Shown here piece after piece: positions 35,227 through 46,545 of a stretch of DNA of 64,000 nt. The translations under genes and the position numbers were made by a program. How positions within the stretch are numbered: the stretch's first letter is position 1; the number at the start of each line of letters is the position of its first letter. The notes below the pieces were generated by a model. That model did not search any database and was not told where the DNA came from. It saw nothing but the letters and a program-made list of their open reading frames with translations. This stretch comes from Alligator mississippiensis (Eukaryota; Chordata; Crocodylia; Alligatoridae), in contig NC_081828.1 of the NCBI RefSeq assembly GCF_030867095.1, positions 47,655,434 to 47,719,433 on the forward strand, given 5' to 3'.

Positions 35227-35304
35227 ATTTTTTGCTCTGTTTTTCCACTTCAGCTTTTAGTCTTTTGTATTTGTCTGTTCTGTAAACTAGCACCCATGTT
35301 ATAC
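35227..35304 (-). CDS. TMCO1: TMCO1 coding exon 2
   Basis: 78 nt on the minus strand. With the G from exon 1 it reads GITWVLVYRTDKYKRLKAEV then EKQSKK and one base of Leu. It finishes the first membrane segment and opens the coiled-coil. Acceptor TTTTTTCAG and donor GTAAGT. Phase matches exons 1 and 3. Confidence 0.97.
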
Positions 35305-35784
35305 CTGAAAAAAAAAAAAATCACACAAAATCAGTAGGAAGGTTAAATGCTCTCAAGACAAATACAAATGACTGTTACATTTGCAATGACTTGGTGAAGT
35401 CTATGAAAAGCACACTGCGATGGGGTAAAATAGAATCCTGTAAACCACCATGGAGCCACTCAGCTGTTCTCCTTTAAGCTTTCATTGGCTACGATGCCTT
35501 CAAAAACTTAAAAGTTAAGCTGATGGCACAGTGAAACTGCTGGCAATCCTGCTGACTGAGACAGTCTCTCTTTTTTTTCTGCTCCCCATCTATCCATATT
35601 CCCCGGACTCTCCACATTCACCCGTCTCCTGTTTTCAATTCTACATTTTTGGAGCAGGGAGTTGTGTGCAACTTCTTATTTCCTGTTTTCACTTTTCACT
35701 GCAAAAAGGAGTACTGAAACAGGCTAAGAGTTCCCTCACAATACACCAACACAAATAATTATAAATTCTAGGGCACAGAAATAT

Positions 35785-37800
35785 AGAAATGTAGGGAAGA
35801 GATCTCAGATCATCCAGCCTACCCCTTGCACCTTGTACAATCAATCATACTTATGCCATACCTTGCAGGTATTTGTCTAAAGCAGGGGGGCATGGCCTGT
35901 GGGCCAGATCTAGCTTGTGGAGATCCCTACGGATCTGGAATTTTGTGAGGGGCAGGGAAGTGATGGCAGTATTAACTGCCACAGCTCTGGGTGATGACAC
36001 TATTCCCCTGATGCCAAATTTCTAGACCTCCCAGCAATCCTAAACAGTCATGGGGAGCCCCATGGACCAAATGACAGGCTCATGAACCAGCATGCAGGGG
36101 TGTTTTACAGCTGGATCTGCTGTGTAGGGTCTGGGTCAGCATGCAGGATAGCTCTGAAGCTGGATCTAGTGCATAGGGCTGGTCTGGCACGCCAAGTCAC
36201 ACCTACAGACCAACCCTGCGCTGTATCCAGCCTGCAAACCAACTCTACGCACAGGATCCAGCCCGTGGTCTGATCCCATGCTACTCATTCAACATGCAGG
36301 GGCAGATGGGTTGAGCACCACTGGTCTGAAGTACTCTTAATGCCTCCCAGAAAGGAGATTCCACAACTTATAGGCAACCTGCTCCAGTCCTTCACCAAAA
36401 CTATTATAAAGGGGTTTTTTTTCTTAATATTAACATGAAATTAACTTCCTTTTCTCCTTCCTCCAGAGCCTATGTAGAACAATTGCTCATAGTCCTCTTC
36501 TATAGTGACCTTTTACGTTTTGGAAGATTTATATTCCACCCTTTCTTCTCTCCAGATTAAGAGAAACCCAGTTCCTTAAAACTGTCCTCTTATGTTTTCT
36601 AAACCTCTTGACATTGTTTTCCTCTGAACTTTCATTTCTCTATGCTTTTCTTAGAACAAAGTGTGGACATAGGATTCTCCTGTTTATACAGTCCAAAATG
36701 AGAGTCCCCTTTTTTGCAAATGCATCACAATATTGACTCATTTCATCTTGAAATCTATTTTACAGAGCTTTTACTGTCATACTTCAGACAAGATAGTTAT
36801 TTCTCATTCTGCATTTGTACATTTGATTTCTTTTTCCCCACTTGAAGTCTTTTTATTTAATTCTACCCTGCCATTTTTAAACTATCTTTTCAATTTGTCA
36901 GGGTCATTTTGAATTCTGATCCTGTCCTCCCAGATACTTGCAATTCCCCCACCTGCATCCTGTCATTTTCAAATTGCACAGGAGTAGTCCTATTCCAGCC
37001 TCCAAATCGTACATGAAAATACTGAAAACTGGACGCAGGACAAACCCTTGTCAGACTCCACATCAAACATCTTCCCAGTTTGATAGTGAACCAGTGATAA
37101 CTACTCTGATAGTGATTTTTTTCAAACAGCTGTGCACTCACACTACAGCAATTCCATCTATACCAGAATCCCCCCAGTTTGCTTATGAGAATGTTACATG
37201 AAAGTCTTAAAAGCCTTACTGAAGATAAGAGGCATCACATTTTCTGCATCCTACTTATCCACGAGACCGGTTACCCAGTCACAAAAAAAAGTATTAGTTT
37301 GACACAACCTGTGTTTGACACAGCATACTGTCATCTTATCTTCTCTCTATTTGTAAATGTATTGACTGACAATGTGTTCCAGAATCTCTCCAGCAATCTA
37401 AACTGGACTCAGTGATCTAGATCTTCCACATCTTTTTCAAGAGGCAGATACTATATTCATTCTTCTCCAGTTTTCTGGGACACTCCTATCCCTTCATGAG
37501 TTTTCAAAAACAGCTGCTAAAGTGATCACAGCTTACTGCAAATAGTTCCTTACAAAACACAGAGTGAATTTCTTCAGGCTTGAACACATCTAAATTTACT
37601 TAAGGAGTGTTTATGTTGTTCTTTCCCTATTTTGGGATGCAAGCTTTCTTCTTACTAACTTTTATTCTGTATGGTCACAATTTATCTTTCTGTGGGAAGA
37701 GCGAAGCAAGGAAAACACTGAATTCTGCTTTCTCTGTCTTTGTTATTGTGAACGCTTCTTCCCCATTTCGTAATGGACCTATCCTTTGCCTTGGTTCCCT
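35785..37800 (-). mobile_element. Ancient L3/CR1-type LINE, minus strand
   Basis: The plus strand reads like the reverse complement of an L3/CR1 body. It opens with a TAGAAATGTAGGGAAGAGAT... GATCATCCAGCCTACCCC 3'-end signature. Later come AACTGGACGCAGGACAAACC (37025-37050 region), AATGTGTTCCAGAATCTCTC (37370 region) and GCAAGGAAAACACTGAATTC (37705 region). These are in the order expected when reading the element backwards. Many substitutions; no open frame. A hAT (35883-36323) sits inside. Confidence 0.6.
35883..36323. mobile_element. hAT element inside the ancient LINE
   Basis: 441 bp, starting CAGGGGGGCATGGCCTGTGG and ending GGTTGAGCACCACTG. Duplications GTCTAAAG (35875-35882) and GTCTGAAG (36324-36331), 7 of 8 matching. 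The interior has diverged GCATGCAGGG/GGATCTGG units like those at 9286 and 45004. The LINE sequence resumes directly after the right duplication. Confidence 0.88.
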
Positions 37801-37820
37801 GGCTCTCAGAGCATCTAGGG

Positions 37821-38161
37821 CAGTGATTCTCAACCTTTTTTGTACCAAGACCCATCTGCAAACATCAGTGACCAGCCCCAACTCAGTAAATAGATTAGGT
37901 AGAAAACAGCCCCCTGGCCCTGCTGATGCCCCACACTCCTGACCTACTGCCCCTCTCCCCCCCCCCCCATATCTGTGGGACATGGGGGGCCCTAAGCAAG
38001 ACCTCACAGGCTGGAACCCCACCAGCCTGCAAGGGAAGAGCCACAGTTTCCCAGGTATGTCTCCTTTAAAGAAGAATCCACTTTAAAAAGTTTGTCTGCC
38101 ACCCTTTCATACATTCTTGTGATGCACTTGTGTGTCATAACCCACAGGTTGAGAAATGCTG
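37821..38161. mobile_element. hAT MITE, family A copy 2
   Basis: 341 bp from CAGTGATTCTCAACC to GGTTGAGAAATGCTG. Duplications ATCTAGGG (37813-37820) and CTCTAGGG (38162-38169), 7 of 8. Same interior as 10326 and 59032, including the ACCAGCCTGCAAGGGAAGAG segment. Confidence 0.9.
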
Positions 38162-38449
38162 CTCTAGGGAACACCCGCTTGCTGCCTTGTGCGTCCCTGA
38201 AAAGGTGTGACGTATTCGGACCTCGTCCTTTCCACCCCGGGGACCTGCTACACATTCCAATGAAACCAGGACAGAAGCCAGCTCTAGACTTGTTACACGT
38301 TTTCAAGCACTAACTTTACAGCTGGTTGGCTCTTTGGATAGCCAAACAGTCCTTTTTATGGTAATCTGCACGTGTGACCTGCCTGCATTTACTGCACAAC
38401 TGACCCACGAATGGCCCAGTAAGTGTAACACGTAGCAGCGGCCTTAGTC

Positions 38450-39130
38450 ACGCGCCCTGACTCCCGCTCGGCGCCGGGCCCCGCCGGCCTGCTGGAGCGG
38501 AGACGGGAAAGAGCCGGGGAACGCGGAGCCAGAGCAGCAGCGGGCGCCGCGGCACGGAGGGCCCGGCGCAGCGCGCTCACCCTCGGCCAGCAGCGCGGTG
38601 CACACAGAGATGAAGACGATGAGGAGCGTGTCGGCGAACATGGTGCTCATGGTGCCCCGAACCCGGAAGACGCCCCGGCCGGAAACGGACACTCACATGC
38701 CGCGCCGTAGCCGGCTCCACGCTCCGGAAATCAGAGGCGCGCACTTCCGGCAACAAGGCAGGGCCGCCCAATCTGGGGCCCGCGTCCCTCCAGGGGGCGG
38801 GGCCGAACGGGCGCTGCTGGTTGGTCAAGCTGCGCACCCAGAATGACGCGTGGAGGGTTTTGCGCTATTGGCCAAAGCCCCGCCCCCTTTCCCCGGCCTA
38901 GGTAGAGCGCGTGGGTGGCAGGGTTTGCCCCGCTCCTGGGCACGGCCCTGGCTCCGGCCCCAGTGCCAGCGCCTTGTCAGTCCCGGCCCCGGCCCCAGCG
39001 TCTTGTCAGCCCCGGCCCCGGCCCTTGCTCCTGCCTTGGTCCTGGCGGCCTAGAGGAGCAGGATGAGGCTCCTGAGCCGCAGGCCAAAGTCGGTCCGGCC
39101 TAATGCGGTGTCCCGCCCTGCAGGGCGAGT
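38450..39130 (-). promoter_or_regulatory. TMCO1: CpG-island promoter of TMCO1
   Basis: CpG-dense sequence around exon 1. Upstream on the minus strand are GC boxes (GGGGGCGGGGCC, 38793-38804, and the CCCCGCCCCC run at about 38878-38888) and an inverted CCAAT (ATTGG, 38867-38871). No TATA box. Two copies of a 28-bp CAGCGCCTTGTCAG-CCCGGCCCCGG unit lie at about 38966-39022. Confidence 0.7.
38581..38650 (-). CDS. TMCO1: TMCO1 coding exon 1 and start codon
   Basis: TMCO1 is an ER membrane protein of the Oxa1/EMC3-related family, reported as a calcium-load-activated leak channel and as part of the multipass translocon. The exon (70 nt) encodes MSTMFADTLLIVFISVCTAL then LAE and one base of Gly; this is the start of the first membrane segment. 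Donor GTGAGC at 38580-38575. Summing exons 1-7 (70+78+60+47+68+145+99) gives 567 nt, i.e. 188 residues plus stop, equal to the human protein. Another in-frame ATG at 38692 would add 14 residues; the human gene also has a longer annotated form. The 38650 start is chosen by conservation. Confidence 0.97.
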
Positions 39131-39384
39131 GTCCACCCTCAGTGCCAGGCCCCTGAGCGCCCCAGCACACCGCAGCCTGCGGGCCCGGCTGGGCACACGC
39201 CTCCTGGGCCGCATACCTGCTGCCCTGCAGTGCTAGGGGGCCCCAGAGCCCAAAGCATGTATGAAAACAAATCCAAACCCCCCGGCCCTTGGGTACGAGC
39301 TGAGGTGGGGCTCTGGGTGGCACATCCACCCTTGGGGTGGCATAAAGAAGTTAGTCCAGCATCCTCTTCAGGTGTAGAGGGGCC

Positions 39385-39505
39385 TTATCCCCATTTTACA
39401 GGTAGAAAACCGAAGCCAAGAGACCTGCCTCGGGTCTCATAGGAAGTCAGTGGCAGAAATGGGGCCTCCTGAGCTGTACCCTGACCACCAGACTGTGCTG
39501 CCGCT
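39385..39505 (-). repeat. MIR/CORE-SINE fragment, minus strand
   Basis: TATCCCCATTTTACAGGTAG, AAGAGACCTGCCTCGGGTCT, AGTCAGTGGCAGAAATGGGG and CACCAGACTGTGCTGCC follow the reverse complement of the MIR core in order. Confidence 0.75.
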
Positions 39506-39689
39506 TCAAAGGCTGAACAATTTGTTGAGTCCTCAGACAACATTGGGTGAAAATCAGGAGTCTTCTCCCCACTCCCACGCCTGTGATTCAGTGGCATCGA
39601 GGTAAGAGGCGGTCAACGCCGATTACAATATTCTTATATCTTCCAGACGGGGTTGATATGTGTGTTACATTTTGCGGTTGCGTTGGAGT

Positions 39690-40235
39690 GACAGTGTAGC
39701 CATGATGGTCCAGAAACTATGCCAGAGGCAAGGGTGTCCTAGAGTGGTATCTTTTATTGGAGCAGGGTTGTCAAAGATCCAGCCCTGGGGCTGCTCTTGC
39801 ATCCCAGAGTGACCCATAGGCAGCAATGCAGGTCATGCTGGATGGCCCCAGATGCAGTGCCCACTCCAGCTTGAATCTCAGAGCAGCATGCAGTGGCTGC
39901 TCCGGGGCCTTGCTGCGCAGCCCTGTAGCAGTGGTGACAGCTCCAGCGATGTGCTGCATGGCCCTGGAGCAACCAGAGCCTGATCCAACTGTGCACTACA
40001 TCCACTCTGGCCAGTCCAGGACATGCAGTGGATCCAGGATGTGGGCCAATCTGTTTGATACTTGTGCAATAGAGTAGACAAGCTTTCAAATGAAAGATAT
40101 TTTTGATTGGGTCTGACCAGTACAAGCCAAGCACTCTTTTTTTCACTATACTGTGCTTGGCTTGTACTGATCAGACTTCAAAAGCTTGTCTGACTTTATC
40201 CCAGTTATACTGTTGGTCCAATAAAAGGTATCATC
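39690..40235. repeat. Foldback interspersed repeat split by a hAT
   Basis: The left part ends GGTATCTTTTATTGG (before 39763) and the right part ends CCAATAAAAGGTATC (about 40217-40232), exact reverse complements. A second inverted pair sits at 40111-40176 (GTCTGACCAGTACAAGCC and its near-complement). AAGCTTT/AAAGCTT words are also mirrored. It belongs to the AAGCTT-type family seen at 7225. A hAT (39763-40066) is inserted in it. Confidence 0.65.
39763..40066. mobile_element. hAT element inside the foldback repeat
   Basis: 304 bp, from CAGGGTTGTCAAAGATCC to TTTGATACTTGTG. Flanks TATTGGAG (39755-39762) and CAATAGAG (40067-40074) match at 5 of 8. Interior non-coding with GCAGTGGCTGCTCC-like units. 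Confidence 0.7.
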
Positions 40236-40299
40236 ATAAGAAATTCTTGCCTGTTACATTCTGTAGTGTTTTTTCTGGTTCATTTTAAGTATCACAAGT

Positions 40300-41555
40300 C
40301 ACGAAGATTCCTGTTTCTGCATGCATTCCTGTTTCAGATTTTCACTTTCCGAGTTTAAGCCTCTCACCTCTACGTGTATCGCCATTAGTTCTCTGTTAGC
40401 CGCATCGGAGATGCTTTGTATTTTACACTTCCCCTTGTAAACTGATTCTGCCAACTCCAATTTTGTTGCATTTCTTTGAAGTTTGTTAATGCTTTTCAGA
40501 TAATTTGTGCCCTGCCCCGCCCCCCAAACGCTTCAGGTGTGGTCACACAAGAACTGTGTGTTAGTTACCCTACTGTGAAATGCTTCTTTTGTGCATGTTG
40601 ACCCAAATTTCCCTGGCCTTTTCACCAAATCACAAAGCAAACTCATATTTTATCAGCTTTCAGTTTCTTATCTGCTTTTTAGATTTCTCTTTCCCTTTGG
40701 ATATTGCTGTAAATTATTATTCTCCCGGTATACTAACATTTATTTTTCTAAACTGGACCTCATGCTATTGTCGTATTCCTACATATCTATCATGCAGAGC
40801 CCCATCATTTGGCCCCTAGTGATGCCTGTGGATCTGAGTTGACCCACATACTGCACAACAACTATTTTGGTCTGTGTACCATGGGTCCCAGACTGGCCGA
40901 AGCAAGCACTGTATGCAGTGCACGTCCTAGACTGGCTGAGGGAGGGCCTTGCACATGATGCAAATCCTGGACCAGCCAGGGTGAGTGCTGCACGCATGCA
41001 GTGCAGGTCCCAGAGCAGGCACCACAGGTGCTGGATCTGGGATATGGGAGGGAAGGGGAGTCCGTGGGTCCAGTCCAGCCTCTGAACTGGCCCTATGACA
41101 CTCATTTAGAACACAGACGCAAATGAGTTTAACATCCCTTATCTAATCTCTTTAAGGTCCCAATCCAAAGCCTGCTAATGTCATTGTGACTTCAATGAGC
41201 TTTTATTCATACCTCAGGTCTTTTTTCATTATTTCTCTGTGCTTCCAGGTATGTACAGTTCTTCCCAATTCAGTGTTGCATAATAAGCTTACCAGTGTTC
41301 TCTTTACCCTGTTTCCAGATCAATGAGGAAGTTAAATAAAATGAGACCTAATACAACCCATGAAAATCCTCCCCCATCTCAGTCCAGTACTCTCTGTCAT
41401 TACTGGTTGTTTACGGTCCTTCACCCAGTTTCCAGTCCTTATAACAATTCCTATTCAAGCCTACTTGAACTAATTTCAAGAGTAAGATTTATAAGATAGT
41501 ATCACATGCCTTAATGAAAGTCAAATACAATATAGCTACCTCATCCATTAACTGT
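40300..41555 (-). mobile_element. Ancient L3/CR1-type LINE, minus strand
   Basis: The plus strand reads as the reverse complement of an old CR1/L3 body. Examples are TCAATGAGGAAGTTAAATAA (41322 region), TTCACCCAGTTTCCAGTCCT (41422 region) and ATAGTATCACATGCCTTAAT (41497 region). These correspond to the part just downstream of reverse-transcriptase motif A. It is interrupted at about 40790-41110 by a GC-rich hAT-like insert. No open frame remains. Confidence 0.6.
40792..41108. mobile_element. Probable hAT insert in the ancient LINE
   Basis: GC-rich segment beginning CAGAGCCCCATCATTTGGCC and ending CTGGCCCTATGACACTCATT. It has internal CTGGCCGAAGCAAGCACTG-type units like other hAT MITEs here. 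The termini are inverted only loosely and no clean duplication was found, so the boundaries are approximate. Confidence 0.45.
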
Positions 41556-42238
41556 GGGCTAGATTGTGATTTGGAATATGCATTTGCAGGCGGGTGCAAT
41601 GGGTAGGAACAAGAGCTTGCATTATATCCTAAAGGAGGTAGCTGGACATTGGATCTGTGCACACAAAGGTAAACAAATACTGGAGGCCAATTATTCCTTC
41701 CTTGAAGCAGCTGAAGAGAGGAGGGCAGGCTGCAGGAGGAGCTTTGAGTTTGCCTTTCCATGCACTGGTCAATGTAGTTGAGCCATCTGGGAATTAAAAC
41801 AATACGCCAATGATATAGGTTTCCAGCAAACAAATACTCCTGTGGAAGGAGGAGCCAAGAAAAATACCCTGTGCGGGTATCTTTGAATCGGATTGCCTTC
41901 TGGGACACTGCTACCAGTCCTCGCTCAGAGCTGGATCTGGAGGCATAATCTATTCTTTGGATCTAGATTCTGGTGGTTTTGCTACCTTCATTCTTGTTAT
42001 GGAAGAGGCCTAATAAAGTCTAGTATACTATTGCCAAACTAGATGCTAGACACTATGAAGAAGGGCAGCAGAATCTAATGCTAAATAATACTGCACTCAT
42101 AACAAGGACAAACATTTAAGCCAGATGGCATGCATCCTGCACAGGGGAGTAAGGGAAAAAAAATAAGTTGGCTTTATGACCGTGGACCAGCCTAAGCATA
42201 ACTATCTATCCCCCTTCCTGAAAATGTAGGCATTAAGA

Positions 42239-42645
42239 CGGGGCGGGAAAAATGTGGCCCGTGGGTCAAATCCAGCCAGCAAGGGATTTTATCCACCCAC
42301 AGTGGGTCCCTCAGCCCTGCCCAACCCAAGCTTGGGGGGCAGCCTGGGCCATGGTGCATGTGGCTGGTCCTAGGTGAGGGACCATGAAGGCTGGAGTGGC
42401 GCGGTGGCCAGACTCAGCTTTCTTGCAGCCCTGGTGCAGTTCCTTCTAACTGCCACTGCCTGTGTCACCACTGCTGCCAGCCCCACTGCTCACACCCTGG
42501 CCCATCTGCCCCATACCCATCGCCAGGGGCATAGGGCAGAGTGAGTGGGTGGGGTCTCCATAGAGACTGGCCCAGGCCTTCGGCTTGCAACAGCTCACTA
42601 AAACTCCCTAAATGGCCCTCAAGCCCAACTAATTGCCCAGCCCTG
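42239..42645. mobile_element. hAT MITE
   Basis: 407 bp, left end CGGGGCGGGAAAAATGTGGC and right end ACTAATTGCCCAGCCCTG. Duplications CATTAAGA (42231-42238) and TACTAAGA (42646-42653), 6 of 8, TA at positions 4-5. The right-end CTAAATGGCCCTC block is shared with 14696-16825, so they are the same family. Confidence 0.82.
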
Positions 42646-42924
42646 TACTAAGAGAAAGGCAATAGGCAGTGCCACTCTGCTACCATTAGGGGATGTAGCA
42701 GCACAGGCCTGGGCCAGGACATATTTCTCCTTTCCCCTGGTCCTCCAGGGTTCATGGTAGATTCAAAACTGACTCCTTTTCTCATGCAATGTGCATGCTT
42801 TATGACCCCCAACTTACCTTTTTGTTATGTGCGTGTGTTATAGGATCAAACTTTACAAACGTTCCTTTATCTGCTGTTTATCTTCACCTCTCTTGGGTCT
42901 TCTCCTTAGTACTACACATGTGAG

Positions 42925-43097
42925 CAGAGTCATTCCTAGGGGTGTGCGGGATATCAGCCTGTGCAAGGAGGGGGGTGGGGGGCAGAGCTGGCTGTGGCAG
43001 GGCCTGTATAGCACTGTCTGTGGGGCCCCCTAAAGCATGGGGCCCAGGGTGGTCCCCCCAATTGACTCCCCTCCCCCCCCCCCCCGAGACAGCTCTG
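42925..43097. mobile_element. hAT-like MITE with perfect duplication
   Basis: 173 bp, starting CAGAGTCATTCCTAGGGG and ending GAGACAGCTCTG. Exact CATGTGAG on both sides (42917-42924, 43098-43105). It contains a 13-C run (43073-43085). The start and interior recall 12615-12870. Confidence 0.78.
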
Positions 43098-43202
43098 CAT
43101 GTGAGTGTTTTAGGGACTGTGCTTCAAAAATTAAGCTACTGTTAAAAAAGCAGCATATTAATTTATTGAATCAAGAGATCAGAGATAATGCAATAAACTC
43201 CA

Positions 43203-44165
43203 CACACAGTCATACAAATGTAGGGGCTGAAGGGGACCTCAAAAGATCATCCGCTGAGATAAGATCAAGGTTACATAGACTAACCTGACAGACCTTTATC
43301 TAACTTGTTCTTAACCTCTAATAAAAGAGACTCCGTAACGTTCCTCAGTTGCCTGTTCTAGTGGAACTCAAGAGATGGGAAGTTTTTCTTAATATCTAAC
43401 CTGAATATTTTTGGGGTCAAGCTAAAGTGATTTCTTCTTGGCCTTCTCCCAGTGTCCAGAGAGAACAAATGATCACCATTCTAGCTATAACAACCTTTTG
43501 TCTGCTGGAACACTGGTATTATGTCTGTTTCCATCCTCCTCCCCCCTCCCTCCATCTTCTCTTTTTAGACTAAACAAACCCAATATTTCAGCATTTCCTC
43601 CTAGGTTGTGGTTTTGAAACCTGTTATTATTATTGTTTTCTGGATTCTCTCCATTTTGTCCACGTCTTTCTTAAAGTTCAGTGCCTCAAACTGGACAGTT
43701 CTCCTGCTGAGGCCCTGCTCGGACCAAGTATCATGGAGTGATGGACTCCTGTGTCTTACATATAACGCTGCTGTTAAAACATACTAAAATAAGATTTTCT
43801 TTTTCGCAGTGTCAGCACCAGCATCACTTTTTTCCCCCGATATTTAGCTTGTGCTTCACTTAAACCCCTGACCCTTTTCTGCCGTCATGCCACGTAATCA
43901 GTTATGCCCCATTTTCTATTTGTGTGTTTGATTTCTTCCCAAGTGTAGCACTTTGAACTTCTTTTTACTGAATTTTATTTTGTTGATTTCAGATCCTTTA
44001 CCCAGTCATTTGGCCAATACAGTTTTGAATTCTAGTTATTTACAAAGTCATTGTACAATAATTTGTTCCAGAATCTTTCTAGGTAGCAAAGTTGGACTGA
44101 CTGATCTGAGCTACTCCTTTTTTAAAAGATAGAATGCTTGTGCAGTCTTTAGGGAGCCTTGTCCT
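43203..44165 (-). mobile_element. Ancient L3/CR1-type LINE, minus strand
   Basis: Opens with TACAAATGTAGGGGCTGAAG... AAAAGATCATC, the reversed 3' end. It then runs through AACTGGACAGTTCTCCTGCT (43690 region) and TTGTTCCAGAATCTTTCTAG (44062 region) in the order expected for a minus-strand CR1/L3. No open frame. Confidence 0.6.
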
Positions 44166-44182
44166 CTGTAAGTTCTCAAAAA

Positions 44183-44214
<32 letters not shown>
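44183..44214. repeat. (GT)n(GA)n microsatellite
   Basis: About ten GT units directly followed by six GA units. Confidence 0.95.
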
Positions 44215-44494
44215 ACATTTGCAAATCAGAGTAATTTCAAAGGAAAGACAAGTGCCAGCAAGGACAAAGAAGTGATGGAAAAGGTTTAGGGCCTGATGCA
44301 AAGCCAACTGAAGTTAGTTGGCTTCGCATCAAAAAGACTGACTGACTTCAGTGAGCTTTGGACTTCACTGAAGGGGAGGTTGGATTTATAAGTACTGAGC
44401 AACAGAATGAGAATCAGCTTGGAAAAATGAAAGCCAGTACACCTGGAGAGAAAAGTATTGCAGCCCAACAATAATGGGATGGAGAGACGTAGGG

Positions 44495-44731
44495 CAGAGG
44501 GTTCTCAGCTATCGGGCCGTGGCCCGGTACCAGGCTATGTACGGTTGGCTGCCTGTCATGGCAGGAGCACTCTTGTCGGACCCCCATCTGTCTGCCCAGG
44601 CGAGCAGTTTCCATCATCGGCAGTCACATGCGGGGTTAAAGCTAGGCAGTGAGGCAGCCCCGGAAGGAGGCAGCCAGCTCCCTGCACCCAGTCCTGCTCC
44701 CATGCAGTATAAAAAAGGTTGGGAACCACTG
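44495..44731. mobile_element. hAT MITE
   Basis: 237 bp, starting CAGAGGGTTCTCAGCTATCG and ending AAGGTTGGGAACCACTG. Duplications ACGTAGGG (44487-44494) and ACCTAGGG (44732-44739), 7 of 8. Non-coding. Confidence 0.88.
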
Positions 44732-45003
44732 ACCTAGGGGACAGTAAAAGGAGAAAGACTTAAGGGAGTTGGAAAAAAAGCAAAGTATGCCTCTATTTGT
44801 AATACAAGTTTTGGCATCAGCAGAATCCAGTGCAGTTTGGGTCTGTGTACACAGAGGTGTCATGTCAAAGATAATGGAGGTAATTGACCTTTCTCTGTAG
44901 TACCCTGGTGCAAACATCTCTGACATACTATGTGCCCAAAGATATTGACAAATCGGGAAGAGTTCAGAGGCCTAAGTACTAGGGTAACAAGCGCCATATA
45001 AGC

Positions 45004-45576
45004 CAGGGGTGTCAAACATACGGCCTGCGTACCATATCAAACAGGCCTGCATCTTGCACACAGTGCAAGATGTCAGTCCAGGGCACGCACTGTATGCAGC
45101 GCTCCACTGGACCAGCCCTAGGTAGTGGCTCCAGGGCTGGGCTTGATCAGGCTGGGCGGGAGCCTGTGCACAGAGCTAATCCAGCTGGATGCTGCACACA
45201 GTGCACACCCCCCTGCCGATCCCCTGTACAGGACACCTGGACAGTCCAGCCCTGCTTGCAGCCTGCAGCATGTGCCAGCCGCAGGGCTTGATGAGCATGC
45301 AGAGCTGACAGGGGCTATGCATTGCTGGTGACAGACAGGCTGGACCCAGGACTGTATGTGGCACAAGGGGTCTGGGGCTCAGGCTGCTTGCACACCCTGT
45401 GCTAGTCCCTCATACTGTGTGCATAGCAAGCCCTGGGGCTGGAGAATGCTGCATGTGGCATGTAGGCAGGACTCAGCATCATGGGCACTGTGCAGGGTAT
45501 TGGTCCTGGTCCAGCCTGCAGATTGGCCCAGCAACCATCATCCAGCCCATGGGGCCAGAATAATTTGACACCCCTG
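45004..45576. mobile_element. hAT element with internal repeat units
   Basis: 573 bp, starting CAGGGGTGTCAAACATACGG and ending ATAATTTGACACCCCTG, with well-matched inverted ends. Duplications ATATAAGC (44996-45003) and GTTTAAGC (45577-45584), 6 of 8. The interior is built of diverged units with CTGCATGC/GTGCACAC and CAGGGCTTG words. Confidence 0.88.
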
Positions 45577-45777
45577 GTTTAAGCACATAAGGTAGAGATA
45601 AATTGGCAACAAACATAAAAAAATAGAAGGACTTGTAAATGAGAACATTGGGAGCTACATTTTTTTGCATTTGCCTAAGTGGCTACTCAGGCTGTGCAAA
45701 AATTCTGTGCAAGCCAAACCCCTGTGCCCCCAGGTGATGCCATAGCCTTCAGACAGACACAGCACAGACACTGTCTT

Positions 45778-45877
45778 GTGAACCCAGCATTCATTCCTGC
45801 CTGTGGCAGGGGGTCAGGCTAGATGATCTGTTCAGGTCCCTCCTGACCCTAGCTACTATGAAACTACTATGAAACTG
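45778..45877 (+). mobile_element. CR1 LINE 3' tail
   Basis: GTGGCAGGGGGTCAGGCTAG then GATCTGTTCAGGTCCCTCCT and a tail ACTATGAAACTACTATGAAA: the last 100 bp of a CR1 copy. Confidence 0.8.
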
Positions 45878-46545
45878 ATTTCATTCAAATTGTGCTTCTT
45901 GCAAGATAAAGACCTAAATGGGGAATTGCCTGAATGGAGTAAATGAGGAAGGAGAGGACTGATACTGTATAATTGGGAGTATTGAGATGAAATTAAGAAT
46001 GGGAAAATGTAGGCTGAACATCAAAAAAAGCTTTCTGGCAATGACATGAAGTAGGCTGTGGAAAAGTGTCACATTGATTGAAACCTTTAAAGTTGGACTA
46101 GAAAAGGCACTAACTTATACTGCAGGAATGATCCTGCAGCAAAACCCACAATGAGAGGTGGTACTAAATGACACAAGCCTTTTTCATTTCCAATTCCTAT
46201 GTCTTGAACTGGCAACCTATCAGCGAAGAAGATTCTTTGTACAATTAATCCTGATTGTTTAAAGGTTTCTCAGGAGCAGACTATCCAGTTTTTTGTTTGT
46301 TTGTTTGTTTTTTTCATTCAGTATAGGTTGGCTTTGGTGATGTTTCCTTTTTAAACTTTAAGTAATATTTGGGCTTTGATCAGGGTGGGTAGGATACATG
46401 AAGAGTTCAGATGCAGTCTGATCTGAGCTAACATGTATGAGATAAAAGGAAAGGGAAAGGGTTGATGTGACAAATAGGGGGCTCTATCTGAATGTAGGAG
46501 TTATAAGCCAATCTGATTATAAAATACACTAGCTATCTCCTACTT

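Larger units (their letters stand above)
35305..38580. other. TMCO1 intron 1
   Basis: 3.3 kb intron dominated by an ancient minus-strand LINE (about 35785-37800) interrupted by a hAT at 35883-36323 and followed by a second hAT at 37821-38161. No additional exon seen. Confidence 0.7.
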
